A stretch of DNA of 64,000 nucleotides from Amblyomma americanum. Its lineage: Eukaryota > Arthropoda > Arachnida > Ixodida > Ixodidae. Position 1 is the first letter of the stretch. Each line of letters starts with the position of its first letter. Under the pieces are notes generated by a model. That model made no database searches. It saw only the letters and a list, made by a program, of their open reading frames with translations, and was not told the origin of the DNA. The DNA lies in NCBI RefSeq assembly GCF_052857255.1, contig NC_135498.1, forward strand, positions 163,862,124-163,926,123, written 5' to 3'. A program made the translations under genes and the position numbers. Below are positions 26,302 through 37,453 of the stretch, piece by piece.

Positions 26302-27123
26302 AACAAAACAAAGTTTATACAGCCGAGTGATGATACAAAGGAGTTCACTACCACTCGTACGAGCAGACACGAAATGATTTATAAATACAATGCACTCGTG
26401 CAAGGTAACAATAGAGAGAGATAACAATTCAACAACATCTTTCCACCTAAAGTGCATTAACAGAGAGACAATCAAACAAAACACAACTTGTTCACCGGGC
26501 CCTGCGACAGTCCGACGACCTGAGAAGCTCGACGGGGCCGATCCGCAGGTTGGCGTACGTTGCCTCGCGAGTGGCTGAGCGAGTTGTGTTCTCCCGGGAG
26601 TCGAGCGGGCGCGCTTCTCGGAAGCTTAAACGGCGGCTCGGGCTAGCAGACAGCGGTTTAAGCCCCTCATATATAGGCGCAGACCGCGTCTGTTTGTTTT
26701 TCGCGCCAAGGCAGGCGCGCACATACACGTAGCTTCAATTGCACAAACTCCATCTTCTTATCGCGCCGGGCGCGCGACCCCATTGGTCGAGCGCGGAAAC
26801 CGCCTTCTAGAACAATCTAGGTCATTCGCGCCACGCTGAGTCATCGACGCAGGAGCGAAGGGGAGAGGGTATCATTTTGGCGAGGTCAAGGTTACCTCCT
26901 TTCCGTCGACAACGAGCAAAAACTCCGACATTCGAGAAAAATCGACGCCGCGCGCGGCCATGCCCCCCTCGGCCCCACGCCGGCGAGCTGAGTTGCAGCT
27001 GTACACAAAGCTACGCGCTCTCCGGGGGTCCTTCGCCGCTTTTTTTGTTTTATTCTACCGCGCCCGGACGCGACTGCTTAGCGCAGCGCCGTTTTTTTCA
27101 AAACTGCGCCGAATTTTGTGACA
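26302..27123 (-). repeat. Gypsy-type LTR, copy A
   Basis: About 820 bp shares long similarity with 32362-33188 and, over its right half, with 35376-35882. On the minus strand it begins TGTCACAAAATTC. Shared blocks include TTCTCCCGGGAG, AAGCTTAAACGGCGGCTCGG, TATAGGCGC (a TATA-like region) and GCGCCAAGGCAGGCGC. The flank at 27124-27140 reads on the minus strand as AAAGGAAGGGGCAG, a good polypurine tract, which makes this a 3' LTR of a minus-strand element whose remains lie to the right. Confidence 0.75.
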
Positions 27124-28407
27124 CTGCCCCTTCCTTTAAGAATATTGTGCAACAATATTCACAAAACACAAAATTTGTGCGCACATGCTTGCGCTCACAG
27201 TCTATATGGCGAATGCCAGAATACAAACATCAATACAATGATGTCTGCATGCACACATTTGACAACCGTCAAGATTCACTTCAATACATGCCGCAACTCG
27301 GCAACACATTAGCATAACATTACCATGGGAGTACACAAAATTGATACATACTTTAGCCGATACTTCCACCTACATTTCCTACTTGCGCTTCCGTAAAGCG
27401 CCCGTGAGGACCTTCACAGTTGCCTTTTGTCGCAACAAGAGTCTCTTCGACTCGCGGGTCTTTTTCTCGGTCAACATGGGTCTTTTTTCGCCCCACCTGA
27501 ATCCTCCAGATACATTTTTCGGCTGGGAAAATAATTGTGCGCTAAGATATCCAAACACAAACAAGGCAATCGATGGATTCCAGGGCACCTGCGTCAAAAC
27601 ACAGAGGCTCACAATATTGACCGGTGTGAATGCACGCTTGGTCACATTCAAGAACGTTCCTGTGGGATCGAAAGGCACTGAAGTAATGTGCACAACAGCA
27701 TGATGAACATGTTTACAACCTGCCCTAAGCTGAGCTTAGCCGGAGTTTCAGACACCTTGTCCTCTTGAGCTGTCTTTCGCGTTTCGCTGCTTCCTTGTGA
27801 CCATTTCGTGGCCTTTCTTTCAGTTCCACACTGCTTTCTACTGCAATGCCCGTCCGTTCAAGCGAAGACGTTTTTTCTTCCTCGGAATGTTCATCCGCGG
27901 GACTCTTCCGTTATTCATGCTTAACTGCTCCTTTGTTTGAGCTAGCCAGCTCGCGTTCCCTTCGCCACTTCCTTTTCGCTTGGCGATCCCTGCGCCATTC
28001 CGAAGAGCAGGATTCGGATTTCTCTATCTCGTGGCTACTTTCTGGGCCCTTTGAAAATTTTGCCCCGTTTATATTTCCCAATATGAGGTCGTATATAGGG
28101 GCGCTCCATGCACAGTACATTTAGTTTCCCGATGTAGCAGGGAGTCCCCACATGTACTCCAGCTTCCGGCAAGCGCTGAAACGAGCCGTCCACTAGCCGC
28201 AGAAAGCTCTTCGTTCCAGTGAGATCCTTATCTCTCACTAATCTTCGTTTTATGATTACAGCGCTGCTTCCCGTGTCTCGCAACACTGTAATTGTTTTCT
28301 CTCCTAGCTTCCCTTTCAGGACAGGCATTCTGTTCATTTCGGCTCCCGGTAGCGCGTTCACTACGGCGTTCGCGACTGGTACCTTCTTGCCGTTCTTCAG
28401 TTCTTCT
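27124..28407 (-). pseudogene. Decayed internal region of a Gypsy element next to LTR A
   Basis: This lies between the polypurine tract and the gag-protease remnant. The lower part of the protease frame ends near 28105 by a frame change into a neighbouring frame that encodes YDLILGNINGAKF, a stretch that follows the protease in such elements. The reverse transcriptase and integrase expected before a 3' LTR are not found, so most of pol has been deleted. Confidence 0.55.
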
Positions 28408-28869
28408 TCACCCCAGGTATATGGTACATACCCACGCGGGGGGATTGGCCAAGGTGTAGTAAAATAAACAAAGAAGTTTCCATGGAAGATGACGACCAAA
28501 TTGTAGCACCAATCGTTCTACAAACCCATTTTCATCATCCTCCTCCAGGTGGTCGTCTGAGGCGGCCCGTACGCACGACACCTGGGGGATGGGCTTGCTT
28601 GGGTTCGGACAAACCGCGGCTCTATGCCCCCTCTGGCCGCACTTAAAACAAGCTGTTGTGCTACCGTTCGTAGCGCTGTTGCGGCAATTAGACGCGTAGT
28701 GGCCTGACTTGTTGCACAGGTAGCACTTTGGTGGAGCCTTTGGGCTAAATCGGGCATCACGGTTGTCAGTTTTCCACGTGCTCTCCGGATTCGCCCGCAG
28801 TGACCTCGTGCTACAAAAAAGAAAAAAGAATACGTTGATGAAGCGCGGCCTTGCGCGTGTTATAGGCAC
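28035..28869 (-). pseudogene. Gypsy gag zinc-knuckle and aspartic protease remnant
   Basis: Two overlapping frames on the minus strand carry the end of gag and the start of pol of an LTR retrotransposon. Frame one (28869-28408) has two CCHC zinc knuckles, CYLCNKSGHYASNC and CFKCGQRGHRAAVC, which bind element RNA. Frame two (28499-28035) has an aspartic-protease core with DTGSSAVI around the catalytic Asp. The frames are separated by a shift near 28500 and a further shift occurs near 28105. Gag upstream of the knuckles is cut off by the hAT element that starts near 28880. It is a dead copy. Confidence 0.8.
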
Positions 28870-28879
28870 TTTTGCTATG

Positions 28880-31330
28880 TATTGAGAACATTTATCAATT
28901 ACTTATTCACTTATTTTAAAAGCGCGAATTTTTGAATTGTAGTTAACCTTAATTTTCTTATATTGGGTATAGAATGATAATGGTACTCTAACAGACAGAA
29001 TGCGATGTATTTTTCCAGAAAAAAAAACACCTTAATCGTCATTGCAGGACCTTTCTGTTCTTGTGGTACTTTAAAATCCACTTTGTCAAAAGAACACAGA
29101 CTAAATTTTATGTAAACATTATTCACATACGCATGCTCACTATAATACGAGTGAGCTGTAAACCCATACAAATATAATGTCGAAATAATTTCGTATTTTA
29201 CTATACAAAATGCACTTAACAAAGTACATAATCCACAAAACTAATTATCCACAGTAAAAACATTCCACATGCAATGCATGTTATGGTTGATAAACAATAT
29301 TTTGCTGGCTTTATCAGAAGTGAGGCGACTCCTCTTTTCTGTACAAATTTGGCCAGCTCGAGAAAATATTCTTTCACAGGGTACACTTGTCGCGGGAATA
29401 CAAAACCTTTTTTAAAGCCAGTGCATACAAGTTCGGGTAGGTGAACTTTCTACTTTCCCGACACTTCAGCAGATCATTCATGCGGTTCAAGTACGGCTCG
29501 TTGAGGTACTTATCTACCTCAACGACGGCCTGAGCTGTAGGGTCTTGGTTTCCTTGCAAGGGGCTCAAACTCGCGTCAAACTCATCCCATACTGAGGAGG
29601 TCTGAGCAGGCATTGCGGGCTCAATGCTTGGTCCGGGCTGTGTACTTTGGATAGTCGCTTTCACCCTCAAAACAAGCGCTTTCTTAGTCGCCTTAAACTT
29701 CGCATCATACCCGAAGCCTTGAGACTTAAACCGTGGGTCCAAAATTATGGATTGAGAAATTAACTCGTTTGATTCTGTTTCCAAATCGCCATGTCAGACC
29801 ATGTATGAGTTCGTTTGCAAGCTTTGCAATAGCCTCAGGAGAGTCTCTATTAGTCTCAAGATAATGTTTTACTTTTCTTGTCATTATCCTGGACAAAACG
29901 GTCGTTTTAGACAATGATACATTTGCTTCAGCAGAAATTTCTGTTGTTACATCATTAAATACTGACAAGACCTGAATAGCATGGGCCAGTTCTGTCTATT
30001 CTTGTTCATCTAGCTGCTCTTTGTAACCAAGTAAAGCCAGAGTTGAAACGAGTGGCTCTCTGTTTCTGAATAACCTCTCTAACATGTCAAAGGTGGAATT
30101 CCACCGAGTGGGAACATCTTGCTTTAATTTAAGTTTATCTTTTTTCAGTGCAGCTTGCATATCGTGAAGTTTCGCGAGTGCCGAGCTGCTTTGCTTGAAG
30201 TACTGGACTATGGACTTGGATTTTTCAAGTTTTGCCCCAATGGATGCCGAAATGGCATCTGTGACCACCAAATTTAAACTATGCGCAAAACAAACCAGAT
30301 GTCGCAGATTTAATTCTGTGACGGCTGTTTTCATGGTAGCGGGATTGTCAGTGACAACTGAACAAATTTTGTTTCTAATAGCAAACCTTTCTAGAGCTTC
30401 ATTTATCCAGGCTGCTATATTGCGACTCGAGTGTCTGTCAGAAAATTCCGAGCATTCAATCAGACACGATCGTAAGCACGTAGCCTGATCAATGTAATGA
30501 GCAGTGATGGCATAAAAGCTAGTATTATTAATATTAGTCCATCCATCGCACGTCAGGCAAACAGCTGGGGCTTCGAGCAGAGCCGATTTATTTTGTCTAG
30601 GAGTTCGCTATGAACCGAGGGCAACAAACTATTTGTCAGTGTCTTGCGGCTCGGTAAGCTGTAATTTGGATTTAAAATACTAATGAATTCTCGATATTCC
30701 TTATCTTCAACCAGTGAAAACGGGTGGTACTCTTTGCAAATCATTTTCAGTAATTAAACATCAATCGACCTTTTTTTCTGCGCTGACATTGGTCTAACTG
30801 CATCGACATATCGAGTCAATGATGACTGCGAGAATTGGCATGATCTAGGCCCAGGCATGGAGAACGGGGTTGACGAAGCCGTCGAAGTCGAAGCTGGCGA
30901 CGGCAGACCACTTTCTGGTGCATCTGAATTGTCCGATAATTCTCTGTGGCCCCTTGAACTTGAAGAGCTTGGCAACGGCGCCGAGGAACGAGCAGCAGTG
31001 TCGTCCATGCTCTCGCCACTTGAGGAAGGTGATCGGGAGCGGCGGGGTTCAACTCAGGCAAAGGGCACTGTGATGTGCTTCTTCTTCAAATGCCGTCGAA
31101 GATTTCCAGTCGAGCCAGATGAGATAGAGAGCACAGCCTGACAGTATCTGCATTTCGCCTTGCCGTCCGGCAATCTTGCGAAGTGGTACCAAATATCGCT
31201 GTTTGTGCAATTTGATGACATCATTGATCTAGGAACGAAAAGAAAGGGAGAACGCCGCACTCAGATTATGCATGAGTTGAAAAGCCGTATTAAAGAAAGT
31301 CGCTGTTTCGCCCGAAGGGCGAGGCATCGA
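28880..31330 (-). mobile_element. hAT transposon body inserted beside the Gypsy remnant
   Basis: The coding remains at 29236-31260 (minus) define the element. I could not find clear terminal inverted repeats or an 8-bp duplication, so the limits are approximate. The left portion (28880-29235) is AT-rich non-coding DNA. The right edge runs into CGCCCGAAGGGCGA (near 31300), itself a small palindrome, before the fold-back element that starts near 31352. Confidence 0.5.
29236..31260 (-). pseudogene. BED-type zinc finger hAT transposase, broken
   Basis: The protein is a cut-and-paste transposase. From its start, the BED finger lies at 31224-31054 (SDIWYHFARL, then CRYC and H-x4-H ligands). A Ser/Pro-rich linker follows at 31008-30754. 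The catalytic RNase-H-like region has TCDGWTN at about 30550, VVTDNPATM at about 30345, CFAHSLNLVV at about 30290 and VPTRWNSTF at about 30105. The C-terminal dimerisation domain (hATC) lies at 29420-29236 with ATSVPCERIFSRAGQ. Breaks include frame changes between finger, linker and catalytic parts, an in-frame TAG near 29996, a shift near 29780, and a shift just before the hATC motif. It resembles ZBED-type hAT families. It is not functional as written. Confidence 0.85.
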
Positions 31331-31351
31331 CTGCGATAGCAAATTAGTGGA

Positions 31352-33565
31352 CAGCTATGGATCATTCCACGCCAAACGTCCCAGACGTTGCACTTGACCA
31401 TTTCCAACTTGTTCAAAAAAATTCATGGAAACTTATCCTAATGTGCATAATCAAAGCCGCAAATATTTTTGCAGAAAAAATTTATTCGCGAGGTGAGGGC
31501 AGTTTGAACATATAGAAAAGGAGGGAAACCATGCACGGCTCAATCATTAACAAAAAAAAATCAAATATTTAGACAACACTTCATTAGTTTTTTCATTGAC
31601 ATTTGCACCGATAATGCCTTTCGATATAATTCGGAGCATGCAGCTTTATGAGGCGCGAATATTTTTGAAATATAGAGAAAAAGTATGAAAAAGTACAATT
31701 TTGTCGCTTTTTTTTTTAAGCATCAAATTGCTCTCGGAAATTCGGAAATAGCAGTTTTGTTTTTTAGATATCTACGACCTATAACAAATGTTACACGTGA
31801 TGAAACTGCGTACATGGAAGTAAAAAAAATACTAAAGTTGCAAAAAGTGCGTTTTTAGCCAGAAACACGCGTTAATTTCACCCTGAGGTGGCCCAAGTAA
31901 AAATACCAGCAATACCGGGGTACATAGACCAGTTTATTGTCTTTAATTTCTAAAATTTTCGTCGAGGAAACTTCTGTTTAAAGTGAGAAAAAAAAATTTT
32001 GACGTTGAGCTCTCGCGCCGCAAGTTGCGGCGTGTTTTAACGCCTGTTTGTCGCAGAGCACGACACTGCCGACAATGTGGCTAGACGAAATCTAGACATA
32101 TTCTTTAGCTCCAGCCATAAAAATGCACGATACCGAGCGATGGCAAACTGCACTGGTTATCTGGCCCTAAGTGTTGCGCTATGCCAGGTGCCGTGTTCTG
32201 CGGTGAAGAGGCGCTAACAGACAATGCAACTTGCTGCGCGAGAGCTCAACTTCAAAAACTCTTTTCTCGTTTTGAACAAAAATTACCTGGACAAAAATTT
32301 CACAAATGAAAGACAATAAATTGTTCTGTGTACTCCGTTAGTTCTTGTATTTTATTTGGACAACAAAACAAAGTTTACACAGCAAAAGAGACGATACAGA
32401 GGATTTTACAATCACTCGTACGAGCACATACAAAGTGAATTACAAATCAAATGCAACTCGTGCAAAGTAACACTTGAGAGAGATTACAATACAACAAAAT
32501 CTTTGCACCTAAACTGCACTAACACCGAGAAAGACAAACAATACACAATTCGTTCACCTGATACAGTCCGACGACCTGAGGGAAACGACGGGACCGATCC
32601 GCAGACTGGCGCACGTTGCCTCCCTGGTCCGTGGCTGGTCGAGTGGTGTTCTCCCGGGAGACGAGAGGGCGCGCTTGTCTGAAGCTTAAAAGGCGGCTCG
32701 GGCTGACAGACAGCTGTTAAAGTTCTCATTTATAGGCGCGGTCCGTGTGTGTTCGTTCTTCGCGCCAAGGCAGGCGCACACAGATACGCAGTATCAACTG
32801 CACAAGCCCCTGCTCCTTCTCGCGCCGGGCGCGCGACGCAATTGGTCAAGCTCGGAGACCCGGGTTCCAGAAGCATCGAGGTCTTTCTCGTCTTGCGCCG
32901 TAGGCGACGCGAGGGGAAAAGAGAGAGGACATCACTTAGCATGGTCGAGGCTACTCCCTCTCCGTGGAGAATGAGTAGAAATCACTGGGGCCTTCTGGAA
33001 CGATCGACGGCGCGCACGGCCATGTCTTCGCTGGCGCCGCGCCGGCGAGCAAAGTGGAAAGGGCAGCAGCACACGCAAAGCTACGCGCTTTCCAGGGTTC
33101 CTTCTGAGTTCTTGCTTTTTTACAGCGCGCGTACGCGATTGTTTCCGCGCTGCGCTTTTCTTTGTAATATGCACTGAATTTTGTGACATAGGTACTGGAC
33201 ATATAGAAAAACAATAAGGCTTATTTCCGAAAGCAAGTTGATATTTAAAACAAAAAACGCAAAAATGGTACATTTTCAAACATTTTTCGCTTTTTTAAAA
33301 ATATATATGCCCTATAAAACTGCAAGCACCGAATTATATCGAAAGGCATTATCCGTGCAAATGTCAATGAAAAAAATTTTTGAAGTGTTTTCTAAAGACT
33401 TGAACTTGTTAATTATTACTGAGCAGTGCCTGGTTTATCGCCTGCTCCTAAATGTTCAAACTGCCCTCACCTTACGAATTAATTTTTTTCGCCAAAAATA
33501 TGAAATAAGTTTCCATGAATTTTTTTGAACAAATTGGAGATACGTTTGGCGTGGAATGACCCCTG
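31352..33565. mobile_element. Long fold-back element interrupted by a Gypsy LTR
   Basis: The left arm starts near 31361 with ATCATTCCACGCCAAACGT. The right end is its inverse, ACGTTTGGCGTGGAATGACCCCTG (to 33565). The arms match as inverted copies over hundreds of bases: GAGGTGAGGGCAGTTTGAAC at 31490 faces GTTCAAACTGCCCTCACCTT at 33453, and GCCTTTCGATATAATTCGG at 31617 faces its complement near 33331. Further in, TTGAGCTCTCGCGC near 32006 faces GCGCGAGAGCTCAA near 32237. No transposase is encoded. The LTR at 32362-33188 splits the right arm. Confidence 0.75.
32362..33188 (-). repeat. Gypsy-type solo LTR, copy B, inside the fold-back element
   Basis: It is homologous over its whole length to LTR A (26302-27123), with the same 5' TGTCACAAAATTC on the minus strand. 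There is no polypurine tract or PBS beside it. TGGAC occurs at 32357-32361 and again at 33196-33200, and the fold-back arm continues on both sides. I therefore read it as a solo LTR left by recombination between two LTRs. A few extra bases (33189-33195) between the LTR end and the right TGGAC are unexplained. Confidence 0.7.
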
Positions 33566-34440
33566 TACAAAGTTAGGATATTAGTTCTAAAACATAGGCA
33601 CTCGAACTAAATTAACAAGCATCGTGTCACCCGCGCACAAGCAAACATGAACGCATCTTACTCGATGACCACGTAAAATGACTGTAAAAGCGCCGGAGTG
33701 AGTCAGAGCAGCAGCAGCAGCGAGCGAACGAAGTGCGGAACGGCAGCCGCGCGGCGCCTACGGTCCTACGCCCTGTCTCGATCGTTTTCTTTTTATGCCG
33801 ACTCAATCTCCCCCCTTCTTTTCTCTGCCGTGTGTACTTTTTTTTTCTTGTGCTTGCGTGCGATACTGGCGACCATGCCGTCATGCGCCTGTCCTATTAC
33901 AGCACAACCGATGTCTGGCCTCGTTTTATTGATGTGCTAATGATACACGCTTAGAAAATGCACAGAAGCGGATGACAAGGGCGACATTTTCACGACTACG
34001 CTAATGAGAACAAATGAAGACGAGGACGTAAAATGTGCGTTCACCTATTGTAATTAAACACACGGAAGACTTCGTCTTCGAATAGTGTTGTTGCACCAGC
34101 GAACGTTCACCTATTGTATTTAAACACACGGAAAACTTCGTCTTCGAATAGTGTTGTTGCACTAGCGCACGATGCACGACCGGTGAGTGGCGTGAGACGT
34201 CGCTCGAACAGCGGAGGCAAAGAACGGCGCCATCCTTTGCCTATTAAGGCTTCTTTATTTCTCCCTTCAGTGGCATCGGGTGTCACACTATAAAACGCAT
34301 ACAAAACCAAAGAGACGGCCATGCACACCGTACACAGCGGTTGAGTACGAGTAGCACGAGTCTACACACGCCGACCACCAGTCATCGGTCAGAAAACGAA
34401 ACTACAAAACTTCAGGACAAAAAAAAAAAGAAACAAAAAA
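33566..34440. other. No gene recognised; one 66-bp duplication
   Basis: A (CAG)n-like run lies at 33708-33720. A direct duplication of 66 bp lies at 34038-34169. Short frames in the rest have no recognised domain. Confidence 0.35.
34038..34169 (+). repeat. Tandem duplication of a 66-bp unit
   Basis: Two copies each begin CGTTCACCTATTGTA (34038 and 34104) and contain AACTTCGTCTTCGAATAGTG or the same with GAC. They differ at a few positions. Each unit contains a small inverted pair (GAAGAC...GTCTTC). Confidence 0.85.
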
Positions 34441-34745
34441 CGCGGCGCCAGCGGCCGTGCACCCGCGGGGATATCCGGCTCTGGCAGAACTGTTCACTGA
34501 AAGAGAGAGACTGGCTCTCTAAAAGAACGGCTCTGCCTGAACGGTTCAGCGCGGCTCACTGAACGAGACAGCCACTCTCCAAAAGAGCCGCCGCTCACTT
34601 TTACTGAGCCACGGCTCACTTGCTCTTTTGAAAGCGCGGCACAAAAAGACATCTCAAGGCGAGGAGGTGGTTGCGACTGCTAGGGGAGGGGATGGTCGCT
34701 GCGCTGTTTGGGGGGGGGGGGGGACAGAAAGGAAGGGAAGTTAGA

Positions 34746-34821
34746 GGATGGATGGATGGATGGATGGATGGATGGATGGATGGATGGATGGATGGATGGA
34801 TGGATGGATGGATGGATGGAT
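34746..34821. repeat. (GGAT)19 microsatellite
   Basis: Nineteen clean copies of GGAT. It directly abuts the LINE-like repeat to the right, so it probably arose from that element's 3' tail (TCCA on the minus strand). Confidence 0.95.
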
Positions 34822-35200
34822 ACGGCTGAACCCTTTGAATCGGGCGGTGGTTCAAGGCACCTATCCATGACTTATCAAATTTTACTCCTGTCTTGATTTT
34901 AGCCACCAATCAGCTAACCTTCGCTTGGTTATCTCTACCCGTTTAAAATCTACTTTCCCTGCGCTGTCCTTAAAACCCAAAGCCTTGGATAAATCATCCC
35001 CGCTGCTTTCCACTGTGGGGTGAAGGAAGTGCTCGCCGCGCGCCACGTCGCGGGGGAGAGGGGTTAGAGTGAGAGAATGAGGTGGGGTAACAAGGGAGAG
35101 AAAAAATAAAGAGCTAGAGACGCGCTTGAAGGAGCCGGTAGCATGCGGAAGGAAAATAAAAAAAAAGTGATGGTCCCTGCGCCGCACTTGTGGAGCGAGG
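34822..35200 (-). mobile_element. Probable LINE 3' end with (TCCA)n tail
   Basis: On the minus strand a frame reads GFKDSAGKVDFKRVEITKRR and stops, followed by a short segment (ACCACCGCCCGATTCAAAGG) and then the TCCA tail. I recall this tail arrangement from abundant tick LINE copies, but I cannot name the clade. The upstream coding region is missing. Confidence 0.45.
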
Positions 35201-35375
35201 GAGTGGAAAGGAAAGAACCACGGCTCACTCGTTCTTTAAAGGAGTTGCTCAAAAGACCCGGCTCTTTCCTGTGCGACCCAAGTGAGCGGGTGAGCCGTTC
35301 AAATGATCCGGCTCACTTCAGTGAGCGGAGCCGTTCTGAGCCGCTCAATGAAGTGAGCCGTTTTGCCCATCTCTA

Positions 35376-35882
35376 GCTTAAACGGCGGCTCGGGCTAGCA
35401 TACAGCGGTTGAAGCCCCTCATTTATAGGCGCACACCGCGTCTGTTTGTTCTTCGCGCCAAGGCAGGCGCGCACATACGCGCAGCTTCAACTGCACAAAC
35501 TCCATCTCCTTCTCGCGCCGGGCGTGTGACCCCATTGGTCGGCGCGGAAACCGCCTTCTGGAACAATCTATGTCATTCGCGGCATGCTGAGTCATCGACG
35601 CAGGAGCCAAGGGGAGAGGGTATCACTTTGGCGCGGTCAAGGTTACCCCCTTTCCGTCGACAATGAGCAAAAACTCCGACATTCGAGAAAAATCAATGCC
35701 ACGCGCGGCCATGCCCCCCTCGGCCCCGGGCCGGCGAGCTGAGTTGCAGCAGTATGCAAAGCTACGCACTCTCCGGGGTCCTTCCCCGCTGTTTTTTTTT
35801 TTGTTTTACTTTACCGTGCGCGGGCATGATTGCTTAGGCGCAGCGCCAGTTTTTTTTCGGAAATGCGCCGAATTTTGTGACA
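35376..35882 (-). repeat. Gypsy-type LTR, copy C, truncated
   Basis: Starting at GCTTAAACGGCGGCTCGGGC it follows LTR A closely to AATTTTGTGACA. The other third of the LTR is missing because the hAT-like end at 35375 abuts it. The right flank reads on the minus strand as TTCATTGAAGGCGAG before TGTCAC, a weak polypurine tract. Confidence 0.75.
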
Positions 35883-36954
35883 CTCGCCTTCAATGAAACG
35901 GTGTCCGCAAGCCGTGGTTTCGCGCAACGAGTTACACAGACACGGTCAGCAAAAAATATACCGGTTTATTCCGTACGAAAACAACGCTCCCAAGGCGGTG
36001 GTACAGAACACAGCGCCACTTTGGAACATAGCAGCCGAGCAGTGCATGCGGTCGAGGCTCTCGACAGCGCAATGCTAGGGCTACAAGAAAACGAGCACTA
36101 ACACTTGAGCGCGGCAGAACAAAAATAGTGGTACGTCATTGGGACGAAGCAGCAACGGCCAAGGCTGAAGCAGTACATGAAACATGGCTGCTCGCGTAGC
36201 AGCCACGCACGACATACAGCTGTTCCATCTTTGCAAATGCCACTTACGTCTTCTGTGTTCATCCTCGTGCGGTGCCGCCCCACCATCCGCCCTGATCCCT
36301 TGTGGTGCCCGCCGAATGCGTGACCGCGCCCCAGCAGCGCTCCCGCAGTAATACCCCGAGCGATGCTTTCGATGCCCTTATCAACTCATCACCACAGTAA
36401 CACATTCAACATCTAAAGAGCAACAGTGCGGTCAAGCGACGTTACGCTGCACCTGCACGCACCAGGGTGACAGGAAGAGAGCGCAGTTTAAATGTCTAGA
36501 AAGGGCCCGTAGATCCCCACTGTCATTATGAGGAATCGTTTCCGAAAATAAACTGAGTTGGCACTTGGGGCTTAGGCCGTGTCTTACTGTTTCCGGTTCT
36601 TGTCGACAGGCCAGTTTTGTTTCATGGTAATTTTTAAGGAAAATGTCGTAAAGTTCAACCCTGGGCCCACATATGAGAATGCTTTCGATGACGTTCCATT
36701 TATGCGGTAAACGATGTTAAATACAAATTAGTACTTCATTTGGCATTTTATTCCCAAAGCAGAACCAGGAAATACAAAATATATATGAAGAATTTGTAAC
36801 CTGGTTTTTCATTCTGTTCATTATGCTACGAATAAAACTATTCCAACTTTGTACAAAATGAGTGACATTTTAAGAACCAGTAAAGGATTCCCATAAATGC
36901 TTTCTGACATCTTCGTAAATCCTCTAAGAGGAGCCTCTCCACTAATGAACATAC
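35883..36954. other. No gene recognised
   Basis: This might contain internal Gypsy sequence beside LTR C, but no gag, pol or env motif is visible. Confidence 0.3.
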
Positions 36955-37074
36955 CATTAAGGAGAAGAAAAACGACGTTGGAAGACAAACGTAATAGTTC
37001 GCCTTGGGATCAGAGCAACGCTCCAGCTCTGTCCTGCATGTTACTTCCACCTTCCTGGTACCCACACTTGGTGA
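36955..37074 (-). CDS. Exon-like frame, downstream exon of an unidentified gene (ABCA-like?)
   Basis: A 40-codon phase-0 frame runs from an acceptor (GATGACAG, AG at 37076-37075) to a donor (TTAATG then GTATGT). It encodes a Cys-containing stretch (TELERCSDPKANYYVCLP). It joins in phase with the exon at 37454-37749. The E-L-E-x-x-C and Y-Y-V-C-spaced pattern recalls the first extracellular loop of ABCA lipid transporters, but no membrane helices or ATPase domain are nearby. It could be a remnant of a retro- or segmentally duplicated gene. Identity is uncertain. Confidence 0.3.
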
Positions 37075-37453
37075 CTGTCATCTGGCGCCAACGACAATAA
37101 CAATCAACAAGATGGGTAAGAACACCTGCGATTCGCCTATTTTTCCCAGGCTTGTAAGCTGTCTCGCACATAAAACTGTGCGCTCAATGGCATCTACAAC
37201 TAGATCTTCTGTGTGACTCAGGTGGCAAAGGTGCACATCAGCAATGAAAGAAGACATAGTTTAGAGGTCCGCACTAATTTAATTAAAGGTGGGGACAACA
37301 TACGGACAACAGAGTCACACTTACTGGTTGCTTATAAAGTATGCGCTAGTAATGCCTTCAAGACGTCTGCTCTAATTATTTCTAAAGGTAAAGGATCTTT
37401 CTTCAAAGAGTCATTGGAATTAACTTATGCGGTAGAAAAAGTCTTGAACGTAC

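Larger units (their letters stand above)
34450..35375. mobile_element. hAT-like element end(s) with GAGCCGTTC-rich arrays, split by another repeat
   Basis: The right end reads GAGCCGTTTTGCCCATCTCTA (ends 35375), whose complement TAGAGATGGGCAAAACGGC is the familiar hAT-type terminus. Next to it (35215-35365) and again at 34480-34630 the sequence is packed with GAGCCG, GGCTCAC and CGGTTC phrases, like subterminal arrays. Between the arrays lies the (GGAT)n tract and a repeat end. The left terminus was not found. No transposase is present. Confidence 0.55.
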
